Assembly (NCBI RefSeq): GCF_021018895.1
Contig: NC_079368.1
Span: 11,766,001-11,830,000 of the forward strand
Length of the DNA: 64,000 nucleotides
Direction: 5' to 3'
From: Seriola aureovittata
Taxonomy: Eukaryota; Chordata; Actinopteri; Carangiformes; Carangidae
Below, one piece after another: positions 11,818 through 25,014 of the stretch. The notes under the pieces were generated by a model, which made no database searches, was not told the origin of the DNA, and saw only the letters and a program-made list of their open reading frames with translations. The first letter of the stretch is position 1. Every line of letters begins with the position of its first letter. A program made the position numbers and the translations under genes.

Positions 11818-13852
11818 CCATCTGCCCCTTGAGGTGCTGCATTCTCAGTGCAATCTCACATTTCTCACTTCGCCTTCTTTCAGGCAAAGAAAAGGGAGAA
11901 ATAATAGGCTGTCACCTTGAGCTACGTTACGCCACTTACCTGGTAGTATATTTATTTAATTCATTTATTTTTATCTCTTATACCAATTAAATGATGTCAA
12001 AGCAATGTCATGGAGAAACAGACATGTTTTAATCATGGCCAGGCACATTTGGAGAGTAGAGAGTGAAAACGAGAGAGAGGACTGGACTATGGAGTGAGCG
12101 TGAACAATGAAGTGATTAATTTTAATAAGTGCCTTTTTTCCAAGACACTGTTGGAAATATCCAGTTAACAGACCTCAGATTTTCTCACAGACTCTCACCT
12201 GCTATATGTGTGTGTTTATCTCTTCATAAGGATTCTTTGGAGCAGTTAGATTGGATTGGATTTGGAAGACGTATTAAATCCAGTCATTATAATCAAATCT
12301 AATTTCTGTGTGTCATTGTGATATTAAACATAAAAATGAAATTAGATGTAAACTGTACATATCTGTTTATTTGTTGAGTCTTTAGAGCTAAGATCCTCTA
12401 CTTATAAGCCTCTATTTCCATATTATAAAAAGTTGACAATAAAATCAGCAAAATACAAGCCATATGAGACAGATACAATCCTTCAGTTACTCAACAGTAA
12501 CCTGGTGGTTAGGTTAGTAGTTTGTGGTATGCACATAGATTTGAAGGTTAGCAATTGCAAATAGTTTCACAGACAAACTAAAACCCCTAATTTGTGAATG
12601 ACACAGACTTAAATTTCAGAGGACACTTTTCCCCGCCTGTAGATGGCGACATTGCTTGACAAAAAAAAATCACACAAGCCATAAGACAAAACCCAGCATG
12701 ATGATTCTTCCCCCTACCTGCTGCTTGTATTTGTTTAGATCTAATGATATTCTTTCCCCATGCACTTCCTAATTAAAATGAGGCACCAAAGGTGACATAT
12801 TCTCATAATGTGCCACTCACTTCACATGCAAGTAAGTACATGCAACTCCCACTTCATGCAGAATTGCTTTTCTTTCCTTCTTGAAAGGGACTATTGTGTC
12901 TCAAGTACCTCAGGAATTGGTTGGAACATTAAGACATGTTGATACTATTGATACTTGTATGGCAAGTGCCTTTTAGTACGACAATACTGTTCTTCTCGGT
13001 TGTACAAAGTTGTCCTATGGTCAGAGACAAGAGGAGATATAGACACTGTACTCTCATAGGATTTTAAATTTCACAGTTTTTAATATTTGAGACTGTCCTA
13101 GCAGCATCAGAGCATTGTCATTTTGATTGAAGTGTACTTCCACATTTATTCCAAGAATCCTGGACAGCGTATTTTTGACTCACTTTAACTTAGGTTCGTC
13201 ATGATATAAAACAGTACCATTTTAAAACTCTTGCCACCAACTATTTCTTGCAGCTTGTCTTGAAGTTAGTCTTTTGGATTTCTTGTCTAGCTACAATCCA
13301 AGCTGAAGGATTTTTTTTTTGAAGGTTGCTTCAATATTGTCATCTTCATAGTGTGGTTTGAGGGTGTCTGGTTGAATTTAAACAACACATCTGCTTGGGA
13401 CACTGGGCTGAAGAGCTCACTAATGTCAGGAAAGTTGTTTTTTTTTGTTTTTTTTGCCATGAGAACACTGCTATGAGTGTCTCATATGTGACCTTTCAAT
13501 TTCGGCTGTCGAACATGAGCACAGTCAGCAATGGCTTTAAGTGAGTGTGTTGTGTACTTCTCACAGTGCGACATGCTTGATATGTGTGGATTTGAGCGTC
13601 GTTGCTGCTACTGGCTTTTTGGAAGCACTGTGGAGAGGTTGGTTTGAGCTGGTGGTGAGATAGTCAGGGGGCAAATACGCTGTGCGAGAGATCGGGATAG
13701 CAGAAGGGTATATTTCCTATAAGTGAATGTGCAGGTGTTTGCATTGCACATGAATACTGAATACTGTGTGTCTGATGTAGTCTGCTATGTTCCCTTTCAT
13801 TCCAAGGTTATAATTCTGGCACAACCAGAGTATAGAACTACAGCTCTTGCGA

Positions 13853-13895
13853 ACACACACACACACACACACACGCACACACACACACACGCACA
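13853..13895. repeat. (CA)n microsatellite with CG interruptions
   Basis: CA array with two G interruptions. A GT-rich stretch follows within 80 bp (to about 13977), so opposite-sense arrays lie close together. Confidence 0.9.
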
Positions 13896-16840
13896 TCCAT
13901 TTGCATGAGTCACTCCAGGTGCACGTGTGTGTGGTATTTCCATGTGTGTGGGAAAATACAGTGTGTGTGTGTGTGTACACGGAGATAAAAGTCTGTGTGT
14001 GTCATGTCTAAAAAATATGTGTGTATTTGTGCATGTATGCTTACAAGAGTATGCATCGGCGTGGGTCTGCACATATATTCTTTGCAGCAATATATCCGAT
14101 GAAAGTGGGATTAATTGTCAAAGATCAGCACCATTAATGCTCCTTTTCTTGCCGCTGTGACAGTTGTGCTGAACAGTACAGAGCAGCACGGGCGACACAA
14201 AGACGATTCTTTGACAATCATCGTCTCGCTTGTCTCGGCGTTGAAGTCTTACTGCCTCAAGATTGGTGAATGTGATGAACCTTCTCTCCTTCCTCCATCA
14301 TCAACTCTCTGCCTCCTTCAGATGTGATATTACTGTCTTCTGTCAAATTTGAATTCCGTGCAGTAAAAGTAATGTGCCATGGTGAAAGCGTTCATTATTT
14401 TAAGACATTTGCGTTTTCCAAATGCTGTACACACACCCTCTAATACACACATTCAGACACAAGTATCCCCCGAGTCCTGTCCCTGTTTGTTTTCAGACAG
14501 AGTTTCCCAATCTGCAGCAGTACAGGGGGGAAGTGTGTACAGCGAGAGCTTACAGTATCTGCGTTCTTTGCTTCCTCTCCCAGTCCCCTGGATTCCTCTT
14601 CCGAGTCTTTATCAAGCTGAAGTCACGGACGACTCACTGTTTCCCTCTCACACTTGGCAGTGAACAGAAAAGAATAGAAAAGAAAACAAGGGAAAAAGGC
14701 TTTCTAATTACTTTAAACAACACACCAAATTAAAGCATTGTGCTGAGCTGAGCAAGGGTCAGCATCCGGAGCGCTGCGGTTTTCCAGCAGTCTGGGGTGA
14801 GGGTAATGCCAAAGGAATCTCCGCTGAACTCGCTCTGAAGGGTGAAAGAGAGAGAGAGACAGATAGGCTGCGGGAAGAAAGAGAGAAAACAAAAAAAAAA
14901 AGTATACACTTGAGTATAGACTTCCTAATGAAGTGAAGGGCCTTGCTTCGTCTGATGGGTTCAATGTGGGGATCCTTCTCCGATTTTACACCACAACCAC
15001 AGTCCATAGCACTGTCTATAGCAAATAAACAAACACAGTGTTCTCTACACGCTGTAATTCACCACTCAGGGTCACTGACTGTTGTGTGGTTACATGCTGC
15101 TTTGCAAACAGATCCTGGATCAGAGCTCCTTACCCTCGCCCCAACCTTGACCGGTACCTGCTAAGCAGTCGGAGCGACCTCAGAACAGCGATTAAAGGAG
15201 GCGACGCACCAGCAAGGTCATCGACCTCCTCTCTTATCATGTAGCACTCTGACCCGTGAACCCTGACTCCTCAACACTGTTAGCTGACCTGTGTGCCATG
15301 CTGTAACATGCTCAATGAAACAAACAAGCAAAGAAGTTGACCTTTTATGCTTTTGAATATATGCAGAGGATGGTACTGCTTTTAGTTTGACATTCATAGC
15401 TGATAATGTACTCTCAAGGAAGGCTGCATTTCTTTGGAGTCCCTTATTGTAGGGAGGTGGAGGAGCACTTTAATGATATTACCATCTCCTCTCCATCTCT
15501 ATCTTGTTTTGAAAACCTGGAACAGTTTGGGGCTGAGATCCATCCCAAGCCTGTTGCAAAGGAGGCTGCCAGTAGGTTGGGCTCGGTCAATCAGAGGACA
15601 GGCAGCTCTGCTGCAAGAGAAAAAGGCTGCAAGGCGCATGTGCACGCATGTGTGTTTCTTTTCATAGCAGTATTCATGTGTGCGCCTGCTTGCATGAGTG
15701 TATATGATCTGCGCTGAGATTAACGAGCAGGGACACTTCCCAATAGAAATCTTTCTTTGCTGTTCTGTTGGCCCAGAAAGGCGCTCACCAGATGTTATGA
15801 AGGTGTTAATTTCAGTGCAGGCTGTCGTAGAGGGCAAATACGAAACATGGTGATGTCTCTTTCTACCACAGGATGATGGGCAATTAGGCCTCGTCACACT
15901 GGAGGACCATCCTCTTTATCCCATACTTCAGACCATTACATAGATTCACCCACTGGATCTGCCAACCCATTACAGAAGAGAAGACCTTAATAGCCTGAAG
16001 ATACTTCACACTTACAGACATGCCTCCTACAGCGATATAGAGCTCACTACTTTCAACCCACTCTATATCCTAAGTTCGAGCATTTCCCTAATAACAAATA
16101 TAGAGTTTAATCTTCCTGATAGAGCCAAGTCACCCTTGAAAATAAAATAATTGACTATGGTTTTCTACTGATTTTTGTCATTTTGTATTTGTTTGAATCC
16201 ATGTAGTTCTACTTGTATTGGTACCAGTTTAATCTTTATTTTACTGACTGTGAAGCACTCAGCATGGCAGCGGTATATTGTTCATTAGTGTAAAAAGAAT
16301 CTGGTTTATTTCCAAGACAGTAATAATGTCTGATTTTATTTGAATATTGTACTTCATTGCCAATTTTATCTATTCTATTTTCTCCCTGATTTTGCATCTC
16401 AAAAAACTTTTCTGCATCTCTAAACACACTCTGCCGTGACATCTGCCCTCATTAAGAGACACACACAACACAGGTAGAGAAGAGTAAATATTAGGAAAGC
16501 TGGAAGGAAAAGAGGAAAGGCTGCCTATTATACCTCAACTCCTCCAGAAAGTCACACCTCCACTTTTCCCCCCATAAAACTGCAACTCTGGAAAGAAAAG
16601 GAGAATGAGAAAAGGAGATGGAGTGGGAGCAGGAGACAGAAAAAGACAGAGAGGTATTCAGAGAGACGGAGCGACAGAGAGACAGAGGCAGAGGAAAGCA
16701 GCGGTGGATGGCAGGCACTCCTCAGTGCAGAGTCAGACATGGCAGTTGGTGACAGGTGACAAAATCAAAAGGTCATGTCACTTTTAACTGGGAGCGCCTG
16801 TGCCCCGCTGATTTCCCTCGTGCCGCCCCGGCATCACCGC

Positions 16841-16879
16841 GCTCATCTCTGCTCCTCTCTGCTCCTCTCTGCTCCTCTC
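16841..16879. repeat. Tandem repeat, about four copies of a 10-bp unit
   Basis: The unit GCTCCTCTCT recurs at 16851, 16861 and 16871 with a one-base variant at 16841, leading into CTGTCTCTCTGTCTCTG. Simple pyrimidine-rich minisatellite in intron 4. Confidence 0.85.
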
Positions 16880-17819
16880 GCTGTCTCTCTGTCTCTGCTA
16901 AACTGCCAGATTGGATGGCAGGCTGGCAGGCAGAAAGACAGGCGACGGGCATAGTTTGAAGCGGGACGGGAGCATCGGGAGCATCAGGAATGCCACTACG
17001 GAATCCTCGCAGCCTCCCTTTTCATCATGTTGTCTCTCTTTCGCTTCCTTTCCCTCCATTTGTCTAACTCCCTTCATCACACTGAACCTTTGTAACTGTC
17101 TGTGCTCTTTGCTAACAACGTCAGCAGCTCAGGGTGTCTGCCTCAGTGTTTGTTGTTGTTTTGTCTATACAGTACACCCGCTGTAGCTGTTTGCAAGTTT
17201 TTCAGTTTAAACTTTGAGCTTAAGCCTACTGATGTGCATGAGTTTGTGTGCAATATAGCACATCAAGTATCTACCAGTTCAAGCCCTCTTTCCCACAACT
17301 GAGTGTAAAAAACAATAAGGCGATACAGTATCATCTGTCTAAGAAGGACAAACATCATATCACTGAATTCTCTGTATTTACTGACTGTCTCAACAACGCG
17401 TGAAATTGTGATTTCCTCTGAATAGCTGCTGAATCTCTGACTAAACATACTGGCTGATTTGTCAGCAAATAAGCAATGAGTCAATTATGTTAGCGATGCT
17501 TTCACTATTATCCTGTAACTCAAGCTTCTCCGATACTCACAGATTGGGTGTTGCTTTCAAGAATATGGAGCCACCCTTCTCGCCCCCACCCCCCGCCTGC
17601 AGCTCTGGTAGCACCCTGGCCTCACCCCTATCTAGCCCCCTGCTGGGTGAGCCCTGGCTGGGGCAGTGCAGATGGAAGGGCCCCCCTCTGAGGGCCACGG
17701 CTCTGACAGCTTGTGAAGGGCCTGTGTGGGTCAGCCAGGCTCAGCCAGCAGCCCTTATCAGACACACAGCCCTCCCCCAGTCTGCAGAAACTGTGGTGTA
17801 GGCAATATGTAGACACGCA

Positions 17820-17869
<50 letters not shown>
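17820..17869. repeat. (CA)n microsatellite
   Basis: Pure CA array of about 50 bp in mctp1 intron 4. Confidence 0.95.
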
Positions 17870-17874
<5 letters not shown>

Positions 17875-20800
17875 ACATACACATACACTCATGGACAGTG
17901 CATACAAAGTAGGGCCTTGAGATCCCCCAGCCAGCCAGTTGGCCAAACCTCAGCAGCTGGAGAGGTTAAAACCCCCTCACGTATCAAAGAGGAAGAGCAG
18001 CAGGAGGATGGAGGGAGGGAGGGATAGAGGAATGGGAGAAAAAAGGAGGAGAAAGTATATCTTCATGTTCACCGGGATGTCTGCCTCGGCGTCAATTCCC
18101 CCTGCGGCTGTCATTGGGAAGGTTAGGAGGGGAGATAGTGGATCTCAGCCCAGCCAGGGAGAGAGTAGAACGAGTATAGAGGCATTTCAGAGAGTGAAAA
18201 TAATGTGGCTTGTAGACTAGTTCAGGTAGTAGATTTTTACTTTACCTCTGTGGAGTTTGTGTGTTTGTGTATGTGTGCGTGTACACTTGTTTCATTGATT
18301 CAGACAGGGTCTATTCTGTTTTACCATGAAAGTAGCATCTTTCCACTCAAAGTGCAGTTTGTTTTTTGTTACTGACTTGTCATGTTAGGTTTAAACTCTC
18401 CTGTATGTCTCCATAAAGTGTAGTCATATGAATAAGGATAAGTATGTCTAGTTAATTACTTAGTTACCATTTCTTAATTCTTTTATTTAATATTTGGGAA
18501 ATATTTTCTACATTTCTAAACCTTGCCTGTATCCTCAGTTTAAAACTTGCTGTGGCTTTTTCTATAAGGTACAGTCATACTGCTAATCCTCCAACATCAA
18601 ACTCAGAGTTTACTTTGAGTTAAGGTTGATACAACCAGACATTGTGCTCCAGATACTGCATAGCTTCAAACGCTGCCCTGTTTTAAGTTAACACATTCAC
18701 AATAACACTGCAGAGCCATGGGCCTGTCCTGTAAGCTGGTCACAGTAATGATCCCTTGTGACCCTTAGAGTGTGCGCTCTGTCCTTGAAAAGGCACTAGG
18801 GGTGCTGTTGTGCCACTGATGGTGTGCAAGAAGCTCCTCGTGGAGGCAAAAGGAGTTGTCCTCTCAGGAATCAATAGGTTATCGTACATTTCTACCTGAT
18901 TGACAGTTAGTGAAAACTTTTTCTCTGCTATTCCCTTTTACCTCTCTAACAACTTGTTCATCACATCTCAGTTAGTCAGTCAGTCAGTCCAGTGCAGCAA
19001 AGGTTCACTCTCGCAGGAAAACCTCAGATCCAAACACGCTGGACTTTTTTTTTTTTTTGTCAGACTTTTTTCAAATTCAGTCCAGATAGACTTAGACTTA
19101 AACTAGCACCATGCACTTCAGTAACAGTAAATTGTAGAGACAGATGTGTCTCTGTGAGGCTGAATGTAAATTTCATGACATGAAGTTGCATACAAGTGTC
19201 ACAGTTCCAGTTTTGTAGCTCTCAAGTATCAGTCACCAAATCGTAAAACAATAGTCTTGCAAGGATGCACTGAAGAATTCCAGCCACCTAAACAAGAGGC
19301 CACTACACCAGCTCTGCGCTTTGATTTTGTTGCTCTACTGTTTTGACTGTAGTGTCATTAAAGATTAGGTCATTCAGACACTCTAAACTTCTACATACAG
19401 AGTAGTAAGCTTTTTTTTTTTTTTTCAGAGTAAAGATAAATAATGCACAGTTGTCTTCTCCGCTTCAATTTAATGCAGCAATTCGTCCTTCATGAACAGT
19501 TCCCGCATTAACGGGAAGAACAGTGAGAGGAAAAACCAGAGTGATGTAGAGTTTGTGCTTAGATCTGTGCGACAGAAACTTAATTCTTGCAAGCCACTAA
19601 GGCCAAACAGATGTATTCATACTTTCACAGCCGTTTGAACTCTCAATGTCATTGTACTCACTTATATTCTTTGTGTGTGTTTTATATTATCACCATCTTT
19701 GTATGTATTTATGGGGCACAGTGTAATCTGTAAGAGTAGCCTGCATCATCCCTGTATCATTTGAATAGGTCTGAATATGTTAATCCCCACCTCAGTAGAT
19801 ATTGAATTGACTGGAGCAGCTCTGCAGGCAATGCGAGCTCTACACGATCCTGTCGACAGCAAGGCTTTGATGCTGCCGTGCTGTAATGATAGTAATTCAA
19901 ACAACATGATAATGGGGGGATAAGCAGACAAATGATATCATACACCAAACAGGTCTTAGAAAGAGAGAAAGAATGAGGCAAATAGCGAGAGAGGTAGAGG
20001 GAGAGGAAGAAAGAAAGATGTTTGGAATTCATCGGCTGCACTGAGGTAATTTATATCCTCCCTTACTGAGACAGTAGCTTCAGTGCGCGCATTTAGCCGT
20101 GGCAATCTTCAGGGCAGATGACATGTTCCATGTCTTTTTATTTATTAATTTTACACTGTGTCTCATTGCAGGAAACATGACTTCTCTCTGTAACCAGAGG
20201 CGATAGAAGGGAGAGAGCAGAGCGGAGAGCTGAGGCAGACAAACGACTCTATCATTCTCTCTGTCTCTCTAGGTCATGCTTCTCCAGCTAGCTCATGCTC
20301 ATTCCCTTTGTTTAAAGTTTGCAGCGTGTGCCAGGCATACCCTACTAAAGCCTCTGTGTGGAGGAATCCATTATGTTTGTATTTTGGCATGGGTGAAAGG
20401 ATTTGGGAGGAACCATGATGACTTTATAAACAGTTATAGTCCATTTGTTTAGAGATGCCAGAAGGCTTTCGTTTTTACCGTATCACGTCTACATCTTTCG
20501 CCTCAGCTGAGCACAAGAATTCCCTCTCTGGTATTTGTTTAGTATAGTAGTAAATGTATTCTGTATCAATAAAGAGATTGTGAACTCTGAACAGTCAAGC
20601 TTATTTGTCTAGACAGTGATGGAGTCTAAGTGAACTGGGAATAACCAGTTGCTATACAGTCAGGCAGTTAAAACGAAGAGCGCCATGCATACATGCACAA
20701 CACTTTGCCCTAGTGACTCTGAGCTATTGATAGAACACACGCACAAACACACACACACACACTATTGACTCTACCCTCTCAACTCTGCTGTTCTGAACTC

Positions 20801-22266
20801 CTCTTTGTTTGTGTGGGAAGCTGAATTTACATAAGAGGCTTATGTCAGCCGCCACATAGTTTCCCCCCTTATTCCAATGAAAAACAAAAAGGACAAAAGC
20901 TATTGTCTTGTTAAGTAATGATTTTTGGATTTCTCCAAACTAGTTTGTGCCGTTCTGGAGGTGGTTAGGGGGTTGTGGTGATGTTCAGGCTGGGCAAAGG
21001 TTTTTGGGGGTTGGGGCTGGTAACGCAATACAACAATGAAAGCAGATGAATGCTGAGGTTGACAGCCGTAAGGCTTATGATATGGGTGTTTGTTTATGTA
21101 AATTGAGAGTAACAATATGACCTTGTAGCTTTGATGCGTGATTGACAGAAAGAGGGTGGATAGGATGCAGAAGGGATCTGTGGGTTTTCGCTTTGGCGAC
21201 ATCACACTACACATGAACTTGTGCATGTTCACAACTCACACATGTGCTGTATCACAAAACAGTAATCAGATATACAGTAGTATCACTGAACACAGTGGCC
21301 CAAGCTGATCTTGTTGGGGCAGGGATTTCCATATATGCCAAGACATTTGTTTATTTACTTGCTTTTACATACAGAGAGAGGTCTAAGCTGCTTCCATAAA
21401 GCCATTTCAGTGCCTCTTGATGTGTATGTAAAATTCTGCTTCTGAATAGAAAAGGCAACAACTTGCATTTACCACCACCACCATACAGTATATTTATCCA
21501 TATGTGCCTTAGTGTTTTTGGTTCTGACATTGTGCACATTGTGTCATTTTTTTCTTTGTCTTGTACAGTATGTATCATACATGGTATCTTGGGGCTTCAG
21601 AGCTACACCAGCTCCTGTTTCATCGGTTGTGGACCACTGAAGCACATAGTTGCTGTTCTTTGTGACTTGCTCTCTGTGCTACAGGCTTTTCCTCTCTCTT
21701 CTCTCATGGAGCATCATTCTGTGGGAGGATGTGAGACGATAGATAGATGAATGTATAGAAATTGTGAGGTAGAGGTTAGAGACGAGTGCAAAAGGTTAAA
21801 GAGGTCAGAAGAGACCGAGCACAATCAGAAGAAGAGTTCTGCTGTCTCGTCCCGCTGAATGGTGTAAGATTTGAATGCTTTTGTGCAATGCGATTTGAGT
21901 GGATGAATAGACTTTAATCCTCAGCCCGTTGAAATTCAAAGCCAGAGCATTTGCTTACATTTCCAGAAGTGTCAACACATTTGAACAACAGAATGTTTCT
22001 AAAATTAAATTCTAATTCAAAACCATTCTGAAGCTCATGACATATTACCACACACCAGTCCAAAAGTTGTGCTATGTGCATGCTTTCCATACTCATTAAC
22101 AAACTCTTGCCCGACATAAGCATAACCAATCAGCTTTAATATGCCTCTTTGGCTGTTTTGATGACGTTAACCCTGTGTTATCTAATGTTTATCTGTGATA
22201 TAGCTGTTGCATAAACATTTTTATTTCTCGTTTTCTTTTTTCTCTTTTCTCTGTTGCAACTGTCAG

Positions 22267-22323
22267 CAAGCAGTGGAGGACCTGCTGGAGGACGAGGATG
22301 AGGATTTTGACAAAGATGACAAG
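22267..22323 (+). CDS. mctp1: mctp1 coding exon E: acidic cytosolic linker
   Basis: Nineteen codons, phase 0 on both sides, between an acceptor ending CTGTCAG and the donor GTAATT. The peptide is QAVEDLLEDEDEDFDKDDK, matching the aspartate/glutamate-rich loop between the two membrane regions of MCTP1. The first acceptor is chosen because the next AGs (22269-22270 and 22272-22273) would shift the frame. The loop carries about eight net negative charges. Confidence 0.92.
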
Positions 22324-22353
22324 GTAATTATGTCTTGTGTCAGGGATTCACTC

Positions 22354-22355
<2 letters not shown>

Positions 22356-22393
<38 letters not shown>

Positions 22394-22395
22394 GC
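22356..22395. repeat. CATA/CA compound microsatellite
   Basis: Four ACAT units run into a pure CA array 30 bp downstream of the exon E donor. Confidence 0.88.
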
Positions 22396-23290
22396 ACATA
22401 TATGCGCTCCCGATCACTCAAACACATGCATGGACACACACACATACATACATAGACACACTGCCTCAGGAGGGGTTGACACTGCTTCACAGACCGGAAA
22501 CACAAACAGACAAACGGAATGACTCCATCTTCCCCTCCTGTCTCCTCCGCTGTTCAGTTATTCTCACTGCCTGAGGCGCAAACATGTGTACAAAGATTGC
22601 ACAACCTTTTAACCTTTTGAAAAGTTTTCTCTGTAGGTGTATACATAGCACATCCTTTCCCTTTCTTCTTTGTGGTTGGCTTTGCTCTGATCTTTTGCTG
22701 CAATTTGGTGCACAATCCTTATTTTTCCCTCCATATAACACTATGTCCAATTTGCGTTACTAACATTGTTCTTCAGCTTCCTGAGATCATGCACCCTTAT
22801 AAAGTGCTTAGTTAGCTATTTAGGTCCATTCACTGCTCCTTTATGTCCCAGTAAAACAGCATCTGGGCTTGTCCAGACACTATCAGGTAACAACAGGTGG
22901 CTGCTTTACTGCCTCCGCTCGTTTACACTGGAGGAACAGCTACTGAAGCAAATGCCACTGGATAGGATACAGTACCTTGTCAATGTTCCACTTGGGAATG
23001 TTCACTGAAATGGTAAAGCTCTTTATCCACCTACTGTGTTGTCTGGATTTTGGTGAGGCAAATATATAATTTTCCGTTTGATACTCCAGTCTCATCAGAC
23101 TCGAGCAGTGTTAAACAAGACATAACTTGAGTATGTGAAAACTGTAAAGTACCTTGACTGAAAAATCTGGAATTGAAATTATTTGAGCTGATACTTGATG
23201 CCTTACAGCCGCACTCCAGCAATATAAAGGTTAGCAGGCTAAGATGTGGTGATTTGCATGACCTGGTTTGGTAAACGTTTCTGAGCAAAA

Positions 23291-23384
23291 CAAATTGCCT
23301 GGTCAAATTGCCTGGTCAAAGGCCTTTCCAATTACCATTGCAAACAGTAATGGTAATTGTAAAGGCCTTTGACCAGGCAATTTG
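23291..23384. repeat. Long foldback (36-bp arms, one mismatch, 9-nt loop) with 13-bp tandem copy
   Basis: Left arm 23304-23339 and right arm 23349-23384 are reverse complements except at one position (23328 C opposite 23360, which reads T rather than G). The loop is GCAAACAGT (23340-23348). The first 13 bases of the left arm, CAAATTGCCTGGT, also occur in tandem at 23291-23303. Each arm contains AAAGGCCTTT, itself a palindrome. No target-site duplication or transposase is visible. Confidence 0.93.
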
Positions 23385-24307
23385 ATATCTGAAAATTATT
23401 TCGCCTGAGGACATTCTCTATGCTGAACTTACGTATGCAACTGCAAACTCACTACACCCTCTCCCATTTTTTAAGGGTCAAAAGTGCAAGAAGGCAACAA
23501 AAGGGTTAAAATAAAAAAAAAAAAAAAACACCTTTATAGTGCAGATGGTCAAATAGTCATCCCACCAGTAAGTCAGCCATTCAGGCAATCAGTCAGCCAA
23601 GCAGCCAGTCGGGCGATGAGCACACAAAGATACGTGAGCATTACATCCTCTCCCACAGTGATGCAGAAGCAAAGTTTCATGGCTGTGAAGTTCCAAGGCT
23701 GAAATGTACAGGGGGGCACTGACTGAAGATATGCACCAGGCAACCTTGAACCTTTTTTTTTTTGTACCCCTTCTTAACGTCTGCCTCCCATCACTGCATT
23801 TCCTACCTCCTCTCAGGGAAAAAATAAAAATACAGGCATTTGAAAAGCTGCAGATTATATGAAATACATTTTGGACTTTCATATTGAAATGAGGTGCAGC
23901 GGCAGCTTGTGCGGCCTCTGTCAGATTTGGTGCCAAACTGATTATTCCACATAAGAAGGCCTTGCTCTCTGTGCTCACACAGGGCTGGGATGCTGGATAG
24001 CACAGCCGCCACAAAGGCTACAATTTACCAACTCTGGCTTCATACATTTTGATCTATTGCTCCCCTCAACTGTTAGCATTTCATTTGAGCTGTAGGGAAG
24101 TTGAAAGGGGGGCATTTTTCTTTTTTCTTCACCTACATCTCTCTCCCCTCCCACTCTCCTTCTACCCTTCCCTCAATCGCCCCCTTCCCTGCCTTTTTTT
24201 TCTCTCTTTCATTCTGACACACATTCTCTCTCTCTCTTTTCCCTTTGCTCTCCCTTCAACCTGGTTAAGTGCAGAACAAATGGAGTTTCAAGGCTTAACA
24301 AATTTGC

Positions 24308-24349
24308 CTTTTACATTGGATATGAGGTCTTTTACATTGGATATGAGGT
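24308..24349. repeat. Perfect 21-bp tandem duplication
   Basis: Bases 24308-24328 are repeated exactly at 24329-24349. The unit begins CTTTTACATTGGATATGAGG. With only two copies and no divergence it looks recent. Confidence 0.95.
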
Positions 24350-24418
24350 AACTTCAGATTGTATGAGTAAGTATGAAGGACGGGTCAAAGGAGGCCTCTT
24401 TTATGGCACAGCCCTATA

Positions 24419-24476
24419 GGGGAGAGAGGGAAGAAGAGAGAGAGAGGGAGAGAGAGAGTGAGAGAGGAGAGGGAAA
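24419..24476. repeat. Purine (GA)n tract
   Basis: About 58 bases almost entirely A and G on the plus strand, a homopurine/homopyrimidine tract able in principle to form triplex DNA. Confidence 0.85.
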
Positions 24477-24479
24477 AAA

Positions 24480-24760
24480 CATTAATAAATGTGCCAAGGC
24501 CTCATTTTAATTGAACTTGAAGCATATGTTGCAAGTATGTACAATCCGTCCCAGATGTTTACTCCGGCCATGTGCACAGTTCTTCCCAATGCACCACAAG
24601 GCAGCTATTAGCTGGATAACCATTGCTCCAGAGGCTAAATGGGGTATTACATGGCCAAAAACGAGAGCACCTGTTTTTCATTGCAAAGAGGACCCCTTGC
24701 AGGCCTTTTGCCTTGGATCACCACATGTGTTTTGACTTAACAGATTGTTGGGGAGACGTG
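24480..24760. other. High-complexity intronic block, possible conserved element
   Basis: Non-repetitive block between a purine tract and ordinary intron sequence, with balanced composition and no splice-bounded open frame. It may be a regulatory element of mctp1 or a neighbour. This is inferred from texture only. Confidence 0.2.
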
Positions 24761-24959
24761 AAAAGTGTCTTTCTTGTGAGCAAGCACTGATATTAGTCAC
24801 TTAATCTCAATGAAAGTCCAGCATCTAGACTAATTGATGGGGACGGCTCAGTTGTTAAAGCCAAACAGGCGGGCACATGAAGGGTGAAAGAATGTTAGAC
24901 ATTAACTATTTTTTGTGTGTGCCGACCTTCAACATGGAATGTTGCTTGATTCTTATTGC

Positions 24960-24961
<2 letters not shown>

Positions 24962-25012
<51 letters not shown>
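24962..25012. repeat. (CA)n microsatellite
   Basis: Pure CA array of about 51 bp in intron 5. Confidence 0.95.

Positions 25013-25014
<2 letters not shown>

Larger units (their letters stand above)
11403..22266 (+). other. mctp1: mctp1 intron 4 of window
   Basis: Intron of 10,864 bp. It contains a 26-base poly(T) at 11784-11809, (CA)n at 13853-13895, a 10-bp tandem repeat at 16841-16879 and (CA)n at 17820-17869. Several GC-richer non-repetitive blocks occur, for example 17570-17790. I recognised no further exon on either strand. Open frames near 15406-15717 lack splice context and family resemblance. Confidence 0.85.

Noticed and set aside
15406..15717. 103-codon frame in mctp1 intron 4
   Set aside because: Looks partly coding-like, but lacks a good acceptor or donor, is not in a useful phase, and its end is a CA/GT-type repeat translation. 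I could not support it.
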